Below the pieces are notes generated by a model. That model was not told the origin of the DNA. It saw only the letters and a list, made by a program, of their open reading frames with translations, and ran no database searches. This document shows, piece after piece, positions 34,315 through 45,112 of a stretch of 60,000 bases of DNA. Origin of the DNA: Symsagittifera roscoffensis. Lineage: Eukaryota > Xenacoelomorpha > Acoela > Convolutidae. The first letter of the stretch is position 1. Every line of letters begins with the position of its first letter. The position numbers were made by a program, and so were the translations under genes. Location: contig NC_087070.1 in NCBI RefSeq assembly GCF_963678635.1, forward strand, positions 31,537,704-31,597,703, written 5' to 3'.

Positions 34315-35444
34315 GTGTATGACAATCCTGAGTATGGGTTATAAAATGTGATGTAACCAATTGTCTTTTTGGTATATCTGTCGTATTTGTATATTACTTC
34401 AGTTGTTATAAATGGTGGTGGTAGGGATTGAGCTGTTATATTTGGTGGATTTAATGGATAGGGATGTTGAGTAATGTTGTTTAATTTAACCGTGATTTCA
34501 AATTTTAATTGTAGACTATTCTGTTGGAGTATTTGGATGTTATGAGCACGAATGTCTTCGTGAATGTCTTGTCTATATTGTAGTCTATTAAGTGCCCAAT
34601 TGTGGAGTCGGTTACTTTCTAGGTGTTGTCCAAATAATGGTGGAGGTGCTGTAAATGTATTCCAATCTAGTCTTAAAGGAATATTTGTTGATGATTGTTC
34701 TCGATATCTAGCGTCGAGGTTATTTGGGAAATTTAAGTTAAAAGGTGGTGGTGAAATCTGGCTTATTGATGGTGTTGATGGTAGTGATAATGTTTCTGGT
34801 AGTGATGAGGATGTTGTTGTATCCGTAGAAATATCTATTGGATCATTGACTAAATTTAGTTCACCTTGTGTAAATGAATGTGTTGTCCAATATGGTAGTC
34901 GTGATGCTTGGTTTGGGGGGTTAAAAGGATTTTCACGTATTTGTTCAGATGTTGGTGTTGAACCTAAGTAATCCGATGGTAGGCTTGAGGTGCTACGTTG
35001 TGAAAGAAGCGTAGGGGTTTCTGGTAATATACCAATGGGGTTTTCTGGAGTGTTTTGTGATGGGGATTGAGGTATATCAAAATGAACTCGGGGAGTTTGA
35101 AAATTTCTGTTTCGTCGAGGACGTATAATTTGTCTATTTATTTCGACTGTATTTTGGTTTTGACTAGGATTTCTTATTCTACTTAATTCTTGTGGTAGTG
35201 TTGGGTATAAGTTATATGTTGGTTCGCTTAGAGGTGCTTGTCGTTGAACTGGTTCTAGTGGTTCTGATAAGCGAGCGTGTCGTTCTTCAAAGGTATATGG
35301 GTTATCTTGAAAGGAAATTCGTGTAGATGTTTGGGGGTTTTGGGTAGTTGAAGGTGGTGTCGGGTTTTCTTAGGATGATGTCGGTGAAGACTGACTATGT
35401 GATTGTTGGGTAGCAATTTTTGATAGCTTTTTTGGTCTATTCTT
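34302..35444 (-). pseudogene. E1 copy of the ATG-less P/S/T-rich frame
   Basis: The frame matches the 377-codon E2 frame at 54560-55693. In E1 it is interrupted by a TAA at 35370-35372 but is otherwise followed to the same TAA at 34302-34304, overlapping the env start by 13 bases. In E1, unlike E2, it is in the same frame as the upstream 62-aa membrane ORF and separated from it only by that ORF's TAA. Readthrough would fuse the two. No ATG is visible at its head. Confidence 0.6.
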
Positions 35445-35633
35445 TTAGTGAAAAAGTTTATGTTTATTATAGTATTCTTCTGAAAAAAGAATTAGAAGAA
35501 TTGTTGCTAGGGCGAATGTGATGATTGCTTTTTTGATACATTTGCATATTGTCAAGATGAGGGATGATAGAAATGTTATAAAAATTACAAATAGTAGAAA
35601 AATATCAGTTCTACTGAAAATAGTTCGTATCAT
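35445..35633 (-). CDS. E1 small membrane ORF 2 (62 aa)
   Basis: Starts MIRTIFSRTDIFLLFVIFI and has two hydrophobic stretches (about residues 11-31 and 37-50) separated by a CKCIKK basic hinge, like a hairpin membrane protein. The ATG overlaps the stop of the preceding 76-aa ORF as ATGA, suggesting coupled translation. The E2 counterpart (55702-55890) has the same length with four or five conservative changes. It could be viroporin-like; that is only a size and topology analogy. Known retroelement families do not usually carry it. Confidence 0.6.
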   Translation of the reverse strand: MIRTIFSRTDIFLLFVIFITFLSSLILTICKCIKKAIITFALATILLILFSEEYYNKHKLFH

Positions 35634-35860
35634 TTAGACAAGTTGTATGAATCGTACCTGTGGATATAATCAAGGGTTTTTGAAAGTTGGAGAAATAGTT
35701 CGAATATAGTGTAGAAAATTAAAAAAATATTACAAAAAATGATTAAGATTATTAGAAAAGATTCAAGGATATCAAAAAGAAATATTATGAAAGTTTCAAG
35801 TATCGTAAAAAATTGTTTGAGGTTTGTGATAATTATAGTGACTGATTGAGAGAAGAGCAT
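35630..35860 (-). CDS. E1 small membrane ORF 1 (76 aa)
   Basis: Starts MLFSQSV. It is mostly hydrophobic Ile/Leu/Phe from about residue 8 to 60, with single acidic residues, and a polar tail ending NLSK. This is consistent with one long or two short membrane helices. It ends in the ATGA overlap with small ORF 2. In E2 the same gene is shifted after about 45 codons by an indel in an A-run. The function is unknown. Confidence 0.55.
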   Translation of the reverse strand: MLFSQSVTIIITNLKQFFTILETFIIFLFDILESFLIILIIFCNIFLIFYTIFELFLQLSKTLDYIHRYDSYNLSK

Positions 35861-36453
35861 TTACGAAATGACTTCTTGATCGAATATTTTTTGTTGTTTG
35901 GGGCAATTTTCAAGTGTGGTCGGATTATTTATTGGTTTTTTGACAAGTGGGTTGAGTTTTGTGAAAAATTGTTGGGGGCAATTTTTATGGTGATCGGGAG
36001 GTCTTCTTTGTCTTTATTTTCATTTGTCAAATGATCTGGGGTATTTTTGAGATTTTTATACTTTAGGCTAATTAAAATGGTCGTTCTTTTACTTTAGGCT
36101 AATTTAACATATTTGTTTGGGGGGTATTTGAGGGCTGAGTTGGGGAAATATTGTTGATCTTTGGTTTATTAGATAAGGGAGGGTTATGATATTATGGTGA
36201 TATTTATTTTAGTTGTCAAAATGGAGTGGTTTGCTTATTTTTGACCTGGAGGTCGTAAAGTTATAGTTATAGATATGCCTGGAGTTTAATATCGTTCGTC
36301 TAGTTGGTTTGTGTTAGAGTTATAGAAGGTGATGGATTGGATGAATCCTATTGGCTAATTTTGAACTAGTATCGCTGCGTTTTTTTCAGCATGTTATTTT
36401 GAAAAATGAAAGTGTAAAATGTTTCAGAGGTGCAAAGATTATTAAATGTAGAA
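35861..36453 (-). other. E1 spacer between integrase and the small membrane ORFs
   Basis: About 590 bp without a conserved frame. It contains two direct copies of actttaggctaatt at 36060-36073 and 36091-36104, also duplicated in E2 (56317 and 56347). This would be a reasonable place for splice acceptors for the 3' genes, but none is proved. Confidence 0.45.
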
Positions 36454-39400
36454 TTAAAGTTGTTTTTGAAATTCAACTTTCTTTAATATTTTTGATTGTG
36501 GGATGAATAATTTATAATTTTTACGTGGTTGATTTCTAAGTCGTGAAGACTCTCTATGTTCTGATTTGTCGATTTGTTCTTGGGGTATTATTTGTTCTGT
36601 CATTTTTCTCTTTTTTCTTTCTTTTTGAGATGTATTTTGATCTAGATTTTTTGTATTGTTTTTTGTGGTAGTTGATTTTGTTATTTGGTTTTTGAGGTGA
36701 AAATCTTTTTGTTCCTTTGTTGTATTTTCCGTATGTGGGTTATTTTGAATAACTTGTAAACCTGTAAAAGAATATAATTGAGTTAGTTCGCGGAGTGCGT
36801 ATTCTTTTGGATAATAAGGTAATAGGTTATTTCGGTGTTGAACGATTTCTTTTTTGTCTGAGTCGGTGATTTTATATGTGACATCAGTGGGTTTTGCAAT
36901 TATTTGGTATGGTCCTTTACGAAGGGGTTGTAATTTTTTAGAAATTCCTTTTTGAGTATTAAAATTGGGTATTAAAACAAATGTTCCAATTTTTAAATCG
37001 GAGGCTGGTGTAAAGCGTGAATTTATTTGTTCATTAATGTTTTGCCTTTGTAACAACTTTTTTGTTACTTTTTGGTAAATTTCATTGTGTTTTTTATCTC
37101 TGTTTAAAATCCATTCGGTGTGTGTACCGGAGGCTAATTTAAGAATTTGTGGGTGATGAAAATGATCTTCATCGTGTGTATGTAAAGGTAGGTTATAACA
37201 GATTGAGTCTTTATTTGGTTGACAATAACCTTGTGCGTTTTTATGAGAGTTTGCTGTAAACATTATTGGTTTGCGTGGCTTTTGGTTAAAAACCATTTCA
37301 TACGGTGACATTCCTAGAGTTGTCGTAATTTGTGAATTATATGCTAAGGGAAATAATTTTACATCTGCTGACCATTCGGTGTATCTTGTATCATTTCCAT
37401 TGATGATACATCTGAGATATTCTTGTAATGAACGGTTCATACCTTCGACTAAGCCGTTTGTCCAAGGTGCGTGAGATGTACGTGGTTTGTGTTTGATGTT
37501 ATATAGATGACATAGTGTGATGATTTCATTATTTATGAATTCTGTACCGTTGTCTGTAACTAAAATTTCTGGTAGTCCGAATTTGGCTATCCAGTGTTCA
37601 TAGAGTGTTGTGTAAGCATAATAAGCGTTACAATGTGGTACTGGGTTAAGTGCTACATAATGTGTAAACGCGTCAACAATTACCATGATGTAGGAGTTTC
37701 CTTCTGATGAGGGTGAAATTGGTCCTTTTGTATCAAAGGAGATACGGTGGTTAAAGTACAAACTTTGTCCTTTAAAGTCTTGTTTTTGTGCTATTTGTTT
37801 TTGATTTGGATAAGGTTTATTTAGTTGACATACTTAATTGGTGCATTTGGAAAATAAAAGTTTTGTATGAAATTTGAATATGTTTTCTCTGATCCAGAGT
37901 GTCCTTTAATATTTTGTGTATGTGAAATATTAAAAGCTATGAGAATCATACTTAGAGGGAGACAGGGAACTGTAGATTCATTTAATTTGTATTCTAGAAG
38001 GTCTGTGTTTTCGTAAATTGTTGTATTATTGAATTTTCGAAAATATCGGAGGAGTGTTTTATTTCCTAAAATAGTTGTATCTGCCTTGACGGGTTTAGTT
38101 TTATATTTGTGCCATGATTTTAGTTGTCGAATTACCGGGTCAAGATTTTGGTATTGTTTCAGTGTTGAAATTGTAATTGTTTCTGTTGGGGGGAGAAATA
38201 TGTTTTCAATTTCTAATTTAGATAAGGGTATTGTATCAAGTGGGTCATGGAGATCAAAAACTTGATTTATTGTGTATTTTGAATCGATTGTTTGTGGTCC
38301 TGATAAATTTATTTTATCAGTTAGGTTTTCTTTTTCAATTAGTGGAAAAAGGTCTTTTTTATGCGAGTGTTGTTTTACTCTTTTTTGTTGGGTGTTATTT
38401 TTTATCCATTGTGAATATGGGATTGGTTTAAAAGTTGATGTTCCAAGTAGGTCAACTTCATAGTGATTATTTTGACAATCTAAATAAAGTGGGAAGTGTT
38501 GTAGATTGTTTATCAGTGATTGTTCAACGTCAGTTTTTACTGCATATTTGCATTCTAGTCGGGGTGATGTTTCGTTTTTTGCAAGGTAGAATTTTATATT
38601 TTTGGGAATTTCGACTGTGGTTTTACGTGTAAGTAATTCCGGTGGCGTATTTCGACTTAATGTGTCTGGTAATGCAAGATTCTTTCCTGCGGTCCAAACT
38701 ATATGTAAGTTTGGGAATTTCATTAAAATTAGTTGAAATCTATAAACTCGGTGGTTTGGATTAGACTTTTGTGTAAAAAGAAAGATGATTGGTTTATGGT
38801 CTGTGAATAGAACTGTTGGATGTTTTGATCCAAGTATCAGAAATTCATATTCTGTAAGTGTATAGATTATGGCTGTACATTCTCTCATTAGGGTTGAGAG
38901 TCTTAGCTCTGCTTGAGTGAATAATCGAGAGTTTGCTGATATAAGGTTCATTTTGTTTGTACCATTATGTGATTGTAATAACGCTGCGCCGATGCCAAAG
39001 TTCGAAGCATCGCACATTGCATAAAATTGTTGATTTGAATCTGGAATTGTGTTTGAAATTTGTTCAGTTAGAAGTTTTTTAATTTCTTCAAAACGTGCTT
39101 GATGTTCTGTGTTCCATTCAAAATTATTTTGTTGTCTAAGTATATTATAAAATGGTCTTAGGTATAATTGCATTTTATAGACATATTTACTTAAAAAATT
39201 CAACATTCCAAGGAATTCTTGGATTTTCTTTTTGTTTGTTGGTGGTTGGAGTTTTTGAATAGCATCAATGCGTGATTTTCATGGGGTGATTGTTTTTCTT
39301 TCTATATTATGTCCTAAGAATTTTACTCTTGTCAAAAAGAAGTGTGATTTATCGGGGGCGGCCTTCAGATTTTCGTTCTGAAGTATTTGGTGATATTGTT

Positions 39401-39815
39401 CTAAAACATTGAACATTTCTTCTTTAGTCTGTGATTGCATAAAAACATCGTCTAAATAGGTGATTGCGTTTTTCTTGAGTATTGGTGGTCGAAAAATTTT
39501 GCTCATAAAAGCTGAAAATGCTGCTGGTCCTATGGATATTCCATAGAATAAGCGGTTGAATTCATACTGTTGGTTTCCAATAACAAATTGTGTTAAACGT
39601 CGCGATTGTTCATCTAATGGCATTTGATTGTATGCACTATTCATATCTGCGGTTGTAAAGTATTTTCGGTTTATTTTTGTTAAAATAACTTGTATTGGTT
39701 CAATAGGCCAATTACACTTTGATTCATCTATGAGTGAGTTGAGGTATCTAGCGTCGAGAACGATTTTTAATGATTCTCCTTTGGCTAGAATGATAAGGGT
39801 TGATAAATGTGTTAC
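36454..39815 (-). pseudogene. pol: E1 pol: reverse transcriptase, RNase H and integrase, broken
   Basis: The RT segment has FYGISIGPAAFSAFMSKIF and the YLDD active site (near 39452). RNase H has CDASNFGIGAALLQ, RECTAII, FTDHKP and LPDTLSR. The integrase core has SFDTKG, VTDNGTEF and GLVEG, then a GPY/F-like RKGPYQII module and a Lys-rich tail. Breaks seen: a frameshift near 39800-39815 at the head of RT, an in-frame TGA at 39279-39281, and a net 28-bp deletion near 37835. That deletion removes the CxxC half of the integrase HHCC zinc finger and shifts frame. The remaining open pieces (39279-39644, 37821-39206, 36454-37761) match E2 closely. The role of the intact gene is cDNA synthesis and genomic integration. 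Confidence 0.93.
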
Positions 39816-42800
39816 CTTTTGGTTGTTCTTCTTTATTTACTGGTGATATAATGTTGTATTGTTCTAAAATGTCGAGTAATCTGTTTACTTTATCGTGTAA
39901 GTGAATTGGTACTTTACTTGCTCTCTGTTTTTTGAAAACTGCGTCTGGTTTTAATGGGAGATGTAGTGATGAGCTGATTTTGCCAACATCAAATTTGGAT
40001 GTTGCATAGACTGATGAATATTTAATTAGCTGTTTAGCTAATTTTTCAAATTCGTCTTGTGTTATTTGTGAATGTTGAAAATTAAACATTGTTAAAAATT
40101 TCTGTTGATTCTCTGTGTAGTTATTTATGTTGAATGTTGGTTTGAAATATGGGGTTTTTGTGAAATAATCCGTATTTCTTTTTTCGTTACTTATTATATT
40201 ATTTATGGATAATTCTTCATTAAGAATTGTGGATTGACAAATATCTAATAATTGGAGTATATTATTTACGCGATATGCTTTTTCGTGTATTGGTGATATC
40301 GTAGCGTTGGTTTCGCAATAGCCTAAAAGTCCTAAAGGTAATGTTACTTGATAGGGTGTATTGTTGTATACATGTAGAGAAATAATATCTGAATTCGAGT
40401 TTTTCAAATATTTTATGGATGAGATTGTGATTTTGAAAAACTTATGGATAGGTTTGAATTCAAAGTCTGACATATAGAGGTGTTGTTTGTTTTGTTTTTT
40501 ATCATATTGGTGAACTTGTTTTATTGAAAAATTATATATGTTTCCTGATAGTGGTTTCAGGTGTTTTCTTTGTTGGTTATATATTGGATAAAATTTTGAA
40601 AAGAATGGTGGTTGTTTGTTTAATCTTTGAAAAAATGTTAGGGATGTGTCTTTTGATTTTGTGTATTTATCTTTGATTAGTATTTTACTGTTTAATATGT
40701 TGATTGTTGGTATATATTTAGAGATAAATGGTATTCCAATGATATTGTGTTTAATATCAGTGATATGGAATATTTGTTTAAATGGTTGAGTTAAAATTTT
40801 ATTTTGCTCCATTGTTCTTGTGGGGAGAAGAAATAATTGAATTTTTCCATAGTTTACTAATGTTGATCCTTGTGCTGTTGCTAGTTTACTTGAGGTTTCA
40901 AGAGGTGTTAGCTTTGGGTGTAAGGTTTTTATTTCATTCCATGTGGGAATGTTTATTATATTTGATTCTGCTCCTGAATCAATTAGAAAATCAATTTCAA
41001 GATCTGGTGGTTGAAATTCTTTGCTTCTTGGACTTTCTAAAAGAAATGGTATTGTCCAAATTTTTTCTTTGGGTTGTTCTTTTTGTATGTTTTGATAGAT
41101 GTGATTTGTATTTAAGCATTTTGTCTTGTCATTCTCATTGGGTTGATTTGTAGTGTTAATTTCATTAGTTTTTTGCGTCGTCGGTGTGGAATGGATGGGT
41201 TCAATATAATAATTGTGAAGGAGTTCTGATTGATTTTCATATATGTGTGATGGAAATGGTTGTTCATATATAATAGGTTCATAGTCATTTTCGACTGCTA
41301 TCATATTGATGGAGATAGTGTTTTCTGTTTCACTTTCTGAGTCTGATGATTCACATTTTATTTGATTGAGTTGTAACATATCATTTACTGTGCCGTCAAT
41401 ACCTGGAGGGTCTGATGTTGTTTCTGGATTTGATTGTACTTGATTTATGTTCCTTTGATGTTTAGGTGTACTACTTCTATGGCGATTATTAGAATTATTA
41501 TAATGGTTATTATTCATGTGTGGTGATTGGGAATAATTTCTATAACGATTATTATAACTTGAATGTCGATTTTGTGAATTATTTCGTGATCTGTTTTGGT
41601 AATTATTGTTTGGTCTGTTATAGTTCGATCTATTATATGAGTTATTCCTTGATCGATTGTTCGGGTAATTCTGGTTTCGGTTGTTTGAATAACTTCTATT
41701 CCGATTATTGGAGTAGTTTCTATTCCTATTGTATGATGAATTTCGGGATTGATTGTTTGGATAGTAATTATTTCTTGATTGGGAATTAGATCTAGAAACA
41801 AATCGTGTTGTATTTGAATTTGATCTGGAGTAGTTATTTCGACTATTTGGTCTATTGTAGTGATTTTGTGATGAATTTTGCGTATTTCTTCGTTCTGGTG
41901 ATCTTCCTCTATAACTTGAGTTATATGGTGATTGATTTCTTGTATAATTTGTATTGTTCGGAAGTGGTATTCCTGAACTGTTGTTGCTGTACACAGTTTT
42001 GTTCGGTAGATTTTGATCTTTTTTCATGTATTGATAGAATGATTTATTTGGTTCTTTATATTTTTGAGGTTTGTTTTGATTGTCTTGCTGTTTTTGTCTA
42101 CATTCAGAAATACTATGTCCGTATCGTCGGCAATAATTACACCATTTTTTGAAAGATGGTTTGCCTTTAAAGTTTGGGTGTTTTTCGTAAATATTGAGTA
42201 TTTCAGTGATTTTTTTAACGAGGTCTGTATCTGATTCCTGTATATTGTTGATACTTGTGGTATTTGTTTCGATTCGGTTAACATATTGTAATTTCAGATT
42301 TTCTGTTTCTTCGAGTTTCATTGTGATTTCTGCTTGTTCTAGTTTGTCTACTAGTTTTCGAAAATCTAAATCGGGTTCTCGAATTGAAGAAGGATGGGAT
42401 GCTCTCTTTTTTATTGCTATTTTTCTTAATTGCGGTGTTAAGGTCATCATTAAGATTTCTGTCATCTTTGTGTTTTTATAGTCGTGTGTATTTCATGAAT
42501 ATGCTTTTCGAACTAGTGTTTCGATGCGTACTGCTAATTGCTTGATGGTTTCATTTGGTAATCTGCGAATTTCATTACATAAAACCTTTTGTTGTTGTTT
42601 GTTTCTTTCGGAGTCAAACATTTTTGAAAATTCTTGTGTAAACCTTTTCCAATTTGATTTTATTTCTATAGGCAATACTGAAAACCATTTTTGGGCTGCG
42701 CCGTCTAAAGTTGTTTGTATCAACGCTGTGCGTCGATGTATCCAGTTTTGATGTAGTGGCGTATTAATTGGTTCAGGTCCTATATTTAAAATCAAATTTG

Positions 42801-43884
42801 CTGTTACTGCATTTAAATAGTCTTCTACAGAATATTCAGGGTCTGTTCCTGTGAATACCATTAAAAGTTTATTTGATGTTATTGATGATCCACCCATAAG
42901 GTATGGATTCATTGTCATTTGTAATGATTCTGCTGCATTTGGCATTTGACAAAAATTTGAAAGTTGATTTCTTGTTATTTCGTGTTGTTGAAGATAATAT
43001 GGGAGTGGTATTTCATTTTGCATTTGTGTCGGTTGATACGAGTGTGTGATCATTGGGTTTTGTTGCTGAATTGGTTGAAAATATTGTGTATTAATTGGGT
43101 TTTGTTATTGAATTGGTTGTTGATTTTGTGTATCTATCGGTTGTGGAGAAAAAATTCTATGATTTGTATGTGGTTTCTGTACTCCTTGTCCACGATATTC
43201 TTGATTATATGGTGCAAATATATCTGGTTGTAAAAAATCATCATCTGAGGATAAGTAATCCATTTGATAAGATGTTTGTTTTTTATTTTTATTTTGTTGA
43301 AAAAATGGATAGTTTTCACTACGATCCTGTGAAGGATGTAAATTTGTTTGAAAATTTACTGAATTAGTTTGTGCCATTGGGTTATCCCAGTTTCGAGATC
43401 TTGTATAATTATGGAAATTTTTTCGTGGTTGATAATTTGTTTTTGATGGATGTGTGTAATTATAATTATGGTCTGCAAAATTGTTTCTAGTGAATGTTTT
43501 GCGTGTTTTTGACGGTAATGTCATGGGTCTGTATGTTTGGTAATCCATGTGTGAATATTTTGGGGCAACCGAAGGTTTAACGGTTGATTGTAAGGTTACT
43601 TGTGTTTGTGAAGGGTTTGTATTTCTTGGTGTTGTTAAGTTTGGGCGTATTGGTGAAATACTTTGTTGTGTAGTTGTTGTGTGTACGATTTCTTCATTTA
43701 TGAAGTGTGATGGTGTCTGGATATCTTGTTGAGTAAGATTCCTAGTTCCATTGAGGTTTTCATTGTGTATGACTGTAGAGTTTAAACTATTATTTTGCAG
43801 ATCGGGTAAAAATGTATTATAGTTTAATGGTGTTGCATCAATGGTTAATGGTATTACTCTTACATAATCTCTTACATAAGACAT
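39748..43884 (-). pseudogene. gag: E1 gag and protease, interrupted by two in-frame stops
   Basis: A single frame runs from about 43884 (and open further up to ~44016) to 39748, interrupted only by TAA 43105-43107 and TGA 42493-42495. The first ~260 codons are Asn/Gln/Pro-rich. A retrotransposon capsid domain follows (FTGTDPEYSVEDYL, TLDGAAQKWFSVLP, NWKRFTQEFSKMF; about 43050-42500). Then comes a zinc knuckle CX2CX4HX4C (CNYCRRYGHSISEC, about 42140-42098), a ~190-residue Asn/Arg/Ser/Tyr-rich tract, an aspartic protease motif LIDSGAESNI (about 40980), and the linker into RT before the frame is lost at ~39810. The products are virion structural proteins, nucleocapsid and processing protease. 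Whether both stops are mutations or one is a natural readthrough stop cannot be decided, because E2's gag lies outside the window. Confidence 0.85.
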
Positions 43885-44136
43885 CGTACTTATTGCTTGA
43901 CTTGAGATTGATTGTGGGAAGTTTATGAATGCGGGATGAGACCATTCGGGGTCCCAAACATAGTCTGATTGTTCTGTGATGGCAGTATCATCGTTTGAGT
44001 TTTGGGGTCTAAAATTTTTTCATGCTTGTGAAATTAAATCAATATTATGTGTGAAATAATATATTATGAACCATGCCAAAATTTTTTGTAAGTCGTGTTT
44101 TGTATGTTGTGAAACTTCATCTTTCGTGAAATTTTT
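43885..44136 (-). other. E1 stretch between ORF B and gag
   Basis: On the minus strand the gag frame stays open upstream of the first ATG to a TGA near 44016, and beyond that to an A7 run next to the ORF B stop. ORF B and gag may originally have been one long N-terminal extension. No other feature is seen. Confidence 0.35.
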
Positions 44137-44670
44137 TTAAATTATATTTAGAAAACTAGAGAGTAGTGTGATTTCATGTCGTACTCTTATATGTTTAGAT
44201 GTTTCTGTCGGTGAAACGTTTGTGATTGGGATTTCGTTTTCTAATATCGAGATATAACTATATATTATTGCAAAAACTTCATTGGTGAATATGGAGTTTG
44301 CTCTTTGTGAGTTATGATATTGTATGCTTTTTATATATTCTGAGAATACTTTTGAGAATTCTAAATCAAGGTCGTCTGTTTGAATTACATATTTGCTGTG
44401 ATTCTGGTTTGGTGAGTTGAATTCTATGGAGTAGATTCCGTATTGTTGTGTTAAGTTACATATATCTTTCAAATAGTGATCGATAATTTGTCTTTTGATT
44501 TTTACATCTGGGAACTCTGTTTTACATGGACTGATTCCGGGTTCAAACAAATTTAAGAGTAAATTTTTGCAAAATATATGCTGTCCTCTATCAGTGGTTG
44601 CATCTACGATAAAGGGGAAGATATCATCATCATCTGGACTTTCTTCACCTGGGGTGTGTGTTGAGCTCAT
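44137..44670 (-). CDS. E1 ORF B: acidic 177-aa accessory ORF upstream of gag
   Basis: Starts MSSTHTPGEESPDDDDIFPF with a very acidic head, followed by mixed helical-looking sequence ending LLSSFLNII. It overlaps the end of ORF A by 26 bases in another frame. I recognise no domain. Its stop abuts an A7 run, after which the downstream frame stays open, so a once-longer protein fused to gag is possible. Only one copy is in the window, so conservation cannot be tested. A place upstream of gag is unusual for gypsy-type elements. Confidence 0.5.
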   Translation of the reverse strand: MSSTHTPGEESPDDDDIFPFIVDATTDRGQHIFCKNLLLNLFEPGISPCKTEFPDVKIKRQIIDHYLKDICNLTQQYGIYSIEFNSPNQNHSKYVIQTDDLDLEFSKVFSEYIKSIQYHNSQRANSIFTNEVFAIIYSYISILENEIPITNVSPTETSKHIRVRHEITLLSSFLNII

Positions 44671-45112
44671 TTTTTCGTTTGATGACTGTTAATATGTAAT
44701 TATCAATGTGTCTAATTGGTTGATTCCAATTGTATAAATGTACTGGTTTGTGTTTATATTGCTTTTTTATTCTTCTTTTTCCTCTTTTTGATGAATTTGA
44801 AGTTGTTTCTGAGTCGGAAAAATATAATTGATCGTGAATGGGGCAATTTTTATCTATAGATTCTTTTAATTTATAAAGTTCGTCTAAACTGCTGGTTTCT
44901 GATTCTGAAAATGCGTTGCGGTTTTTGGAAAATCTTTTTCGTGTAATTTGTCTTTGTTTGGTTATTATTTTTCTTTTTAGTGTTTGTCGTTTTGTTCTAA
45001 TATATCCAACTGTTTGTGTGTGTGGTGTGATTACAAGGTCGTATTTTTTGTTATCTATTTCACAGTTGTGCAAAACGATTGTTTGTTTGTTTCCTAGATT
45101 TTTAAATGACAT
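44645..45112 (-). CDS. E1 ORF A: basic 155-aa accessory ORF upstream of gag
   Basis: Starts MSFKNLGNKQ. It is rich in Lys/Arg with clusters such as KRKIITKQRQITRKRF and KRGKRRIKKQYKHK, separated by Ser/Glu-rich stretches. Two basic clusters could serve nuclear localisation or RNA binding. That is composition-based inference; no family is recognised. This is the first substantial ORF after the leader. It overlaps ORF B by 26 bases, so ORF B might be reached by reinitiation or frameshift. Confidence 0.5.
   Translation of the reverse strand: MSFKNLGNKQTIVLHNCEIDNKKYDLVITPHTQTVGYIRTKRQTLKRKIITKQRQITRKRFSKNRNAFSESETSSLDELYKLKESIDKNCPIHDQLYFSDSETTSNSSKRGKRRIKKQYKHKPVHLYNWNQPIRHIDNYILTVIKRKNELNTHPR

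Noticed and set aside
40782-41153. plus-strand hydrophobic ORFs inside gag-pol (also 38029-38632, 42964-43367)
   Set aside because: They are antisense shadows of Asn/Lys/Gln-rich coding sequence, which reads as Leu/Phe/Val on the other strand.
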